Origin: Bacillota bacterium
GTDB lineage: Bacteria; Bacillota; Negativicutes; Sporomusales; UBA7701
Direction of reading: 5' to 3'
Assembly (NCBI GenBank): GCA_023415075.1
Contig: JAEZLU010000289.1
Coordinates: forward strand, 1-6,722
Length of the DNA stretch: 6,722 nucleotides
Positions 5,901-6,722 of the stretch are shown piece after piece. Below the pieces are notes generated by a model, which was not told where the DNA came from, did no database searches, and worked only from the letters and a program-made list of their open reading frames with translations. Made by a program: the position numbers and the translations under genes. How positions within the stretch are numbered: the first letter of the stretch is position 1; every line of letters starts with the position of its first letter.

Positions 5901-5935
5901 AAAAGGATAACGGTGGTAATCATACCACCGTTATC
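5901..5935 (-). terminator. Terminator of the DUF6941-like gene, overlapping its stop codon
   Basis: A 13-bp perfect inverted repeat, GATAACGGTGGTA (5906-5918) and TACCACCGTTATC (5923-5935), has a 4-nt loop. On the minus strand CTTTTG follows. The last codons of the gene (ITVV) form the 5' arm and its TGA stop (5922-5920) lies in the loop. The U tract has only four T, but the stem is strong. Confidence 0.72.
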
Positions 5936-6315
5936 GGGTAAGAAGCCGCCTCGACCAGCCGGCCGCCGTCATCCGCCAGCGTGACTTTCAGTTCATAGAC
6001 GCCCTCGCGGGTAAAGTCGACGTTTTCCAGTAGCAGACTGTTGACCTGGCGATAGGAACTATCGGTCAGGCTGAAGGGTCCATTTTCGCCGCTGGCCACA
6101 ACCCGGCCGTCGGGGGCGATTATTTCGGTCGTTTCCTGGTAATGATTTCCCGGACGGCTATCGTCGCCCCGCCAAATGGTCAAAACAGTGAAGGGCTGCG
6201 AATAGCCCATGGTATACTGGCTGAATTCGCGGTGAATGTCGTGGCGGCCCTCGGCATCGGTGGTCACGCCCTCACATAAAAGCGCCGCCTGCAGGTATGG
6301 TCGCGTACTCTCCAT
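5920..6315 (-). CDS. Small DUF6941-like protein of unknown function
   Basis: The 131-residue protein has no signal peptide, membrane segment or cysteine cluster; its single cysteine is in ALLCEGV. The start PYLQAALLCEGVTTDAEGRHDIHREF followed by alternating hydrophobic and polar stretches ending YELKVTLADDGGRLVEAASYPITVV looks like an all-beta sandwich. The pattern resembles small DUF6941 proteins, which have a similar ALLCE opening and length; I recall this family from memory and hold it at moderate confidence. No biochemical role can be given. The ATG at 6315 follows GGGAGG (6327-6322) with 6 nt spacing. A strong hairpin at its 3' end suggests a monocistronic mRNA, divergent from the membrane protein at the right edge. 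Confidence 0.75.
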   Translation of the reverse strand: MESTRPYLQAALLCEGVTTDAEGRHDIHREFSQYTMGYSQPFTVLTIWRGDDSRPGNHYQETTEIIAPDGRVVASGENGPFSLTDSSYRQVNSLLLENVDFTREGVYELKVTLADDGGRLVEAASYPITVV

Positions 6316-6376
6316 AGCGGTCCTCCCTCTTCTCAGTTATGCTCTATAAGTTATTCCCTCAGGCCGCAAAATTATG

Positions 6377-6382
6377 TATAAT
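6377..6382 (+). promoter_or_regulatory. Candidate -10 element for the membrane protein gene
   Basis: A perfect TATAAT lies in the AT-rich part of the 102-nt divergent gap and would start transcription near 6389. The best -35 at 17 nt spacing is TTCCCT (6354-6359), a poor match, so an activator or other element may be needed. For the minus-strand gene only a weak TATAGA near 6344-6349 is visible. Confidence 0.5.
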
Positions 6383-6417
6383 GATAAAAACGGTAAAATG
6401 GAAAGGCTGTGGTCGAT

Positions 6418-6722
6418 ATGCAATACCGCCCCTTCTGGTGGTCGCTTTTCCACCCTAAACTCACCGGTGGCCTGATCGCGATCATTATTTTTTTGTCGCT
6501 GATGGCGTTTACCAATCTGGTAGCCTTTGTCAACAATATCGGCAGCGTCGAAGGCCTGAACTACCTTGTGCCCACCCTGATGTACGGCCTGCCTGCCGCA
6601 GGCCTCATACGCCTCAAACGTTGGGCCCGCTACTTTGAAATAGTCTACTCCATCGCCCTGGTGGCTCTCGGCATCTTCCTGATGGTTGCCGCCAGCGTGG
6701 GCATGGGCGCCTTCATCGTCGT
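6418..6722 (+). CDS. Integral membrane protein of unknown function, N-terminal part (partial)
   Basis: An open frame starts with ATG at 6418 and leaves the window after 101 codons. It begins MQYRPFWWSLFHPKLTGG. Hydrophobic stretches at about 15-38 and 73-101 look like membrane spans, and 47-64 is a possible third. The segment RLKRWARYFE (65-74) is a basic loop likely to face the cytoplasm. I do not recognise the family. GGAAAGG (6400-6406) lies 11 nt before the ATG, a little far. An in-frame GTG at 6409 is only 2 nt from that site, so the start is uncertain by three codons. It is divergent from the DUF6941-like gene. Continuous reading and a TATAAT upstream support it as real. Confidence 0.75.
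   Translation, partial: MQYRPFWWSLFHPKLTGGLIAIIIFLSLMAFTNLVAFVNNIGSVEGLNYLVPTLMYGLPAAGLIRLKRWARYFEIVYSIALVALGIFLMVAASVGMGAFIV

Noticed and set aside
5804..5923. Longer N-terminus for the solute-binding protein from the ATG at 5923
   Set aside because: It would bury the signal peptide 40 residues inside the protein, start inside the terminator stem and run through the likely promoter. AGGAGG at 5818-5813 supports the start at 5803.
1..6722. Mobile element, CRISPR, tRNA, toxin-antitoxin or defence genes
   Set aside because: No transposase or integrase motif, no spaced direct repeats and no cloverleaf-like sequence was seen. Every long stretch is filled by housekeeping genes with similar base composition.

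Overview
The window carries ordinary, well-conserved bacterial housekeeping genes in GC-rich DNA. I see no mobile element, CRISPR array, tRNA or rRNA. The most likely source is a Firmicute, probably a diderm member of the Negativicutes (Sporomusa/Thermosinus-like). The reasons are a Bacillus/Clostridium-type LexA box in the promoter of a recA-like gene, strong AGGAGG ribosome binding sites with TTG starts, rimO, cinA and recA lying close together as in many clostridia, and a substrate-binding protein whose signal peptide lacks the lipobox that single-membrane Firmicutes normally need. The taxonomic call is inference.

Layout, left to right. Positions 1-54 (minus) hold the first 18 codons of a recA-like gene, with a consensus promoter and embedded SOS box at 84-112. 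Positions 55-238 are a divergent regulatory region containing an inverted repeat of about 15 bp per arm. rpmE (ribosomal protein L31) runs 239-451 on the plus strand. A bidirectional terminator at 461-489 separates it from the convergent minus-strand genes. On the minus strand, transcribed right to left, come a DUF6941-like small protein (5920-6315), a family 1 solute-binding protein (4772-5803), rimO (3419-4753), cinA (2080-3324) and a DEAD-box RNA helicase (488-2068). At the right edge a membrane protein of unknown function starts at 6418 on the plus strand and runs off the window.

Transcription units inferred from the sequence: the DUF6941-like gene appears to be monocistronic, ending in a strong hairpin that includes its own last codons. 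The binding protein and rimO are 18 nt apart and probably share the promoter at 5853-5882. A hairpin overlaps the rimO stop, and a new promoter then drives cinA and the helicase. Those two are 11 nt apart, and the helicase Shine-Dalgarno overlaps the cinA stop codon.

By function the genes fall into translation (L31, S12 methylthiolation by RimO, an RNA helicase likely to act on ribosome assembly or RNA decay), DNA-damage and NAD housekeeping (recA, cinA), and envelope functions (binding protein, membrane protein). I did not find a convincing new biological system. The points most worth checking are the rpmE/recA divergent region, the CinA motif variant, the orphan binding protein and the altered gene order around cinA and recA.
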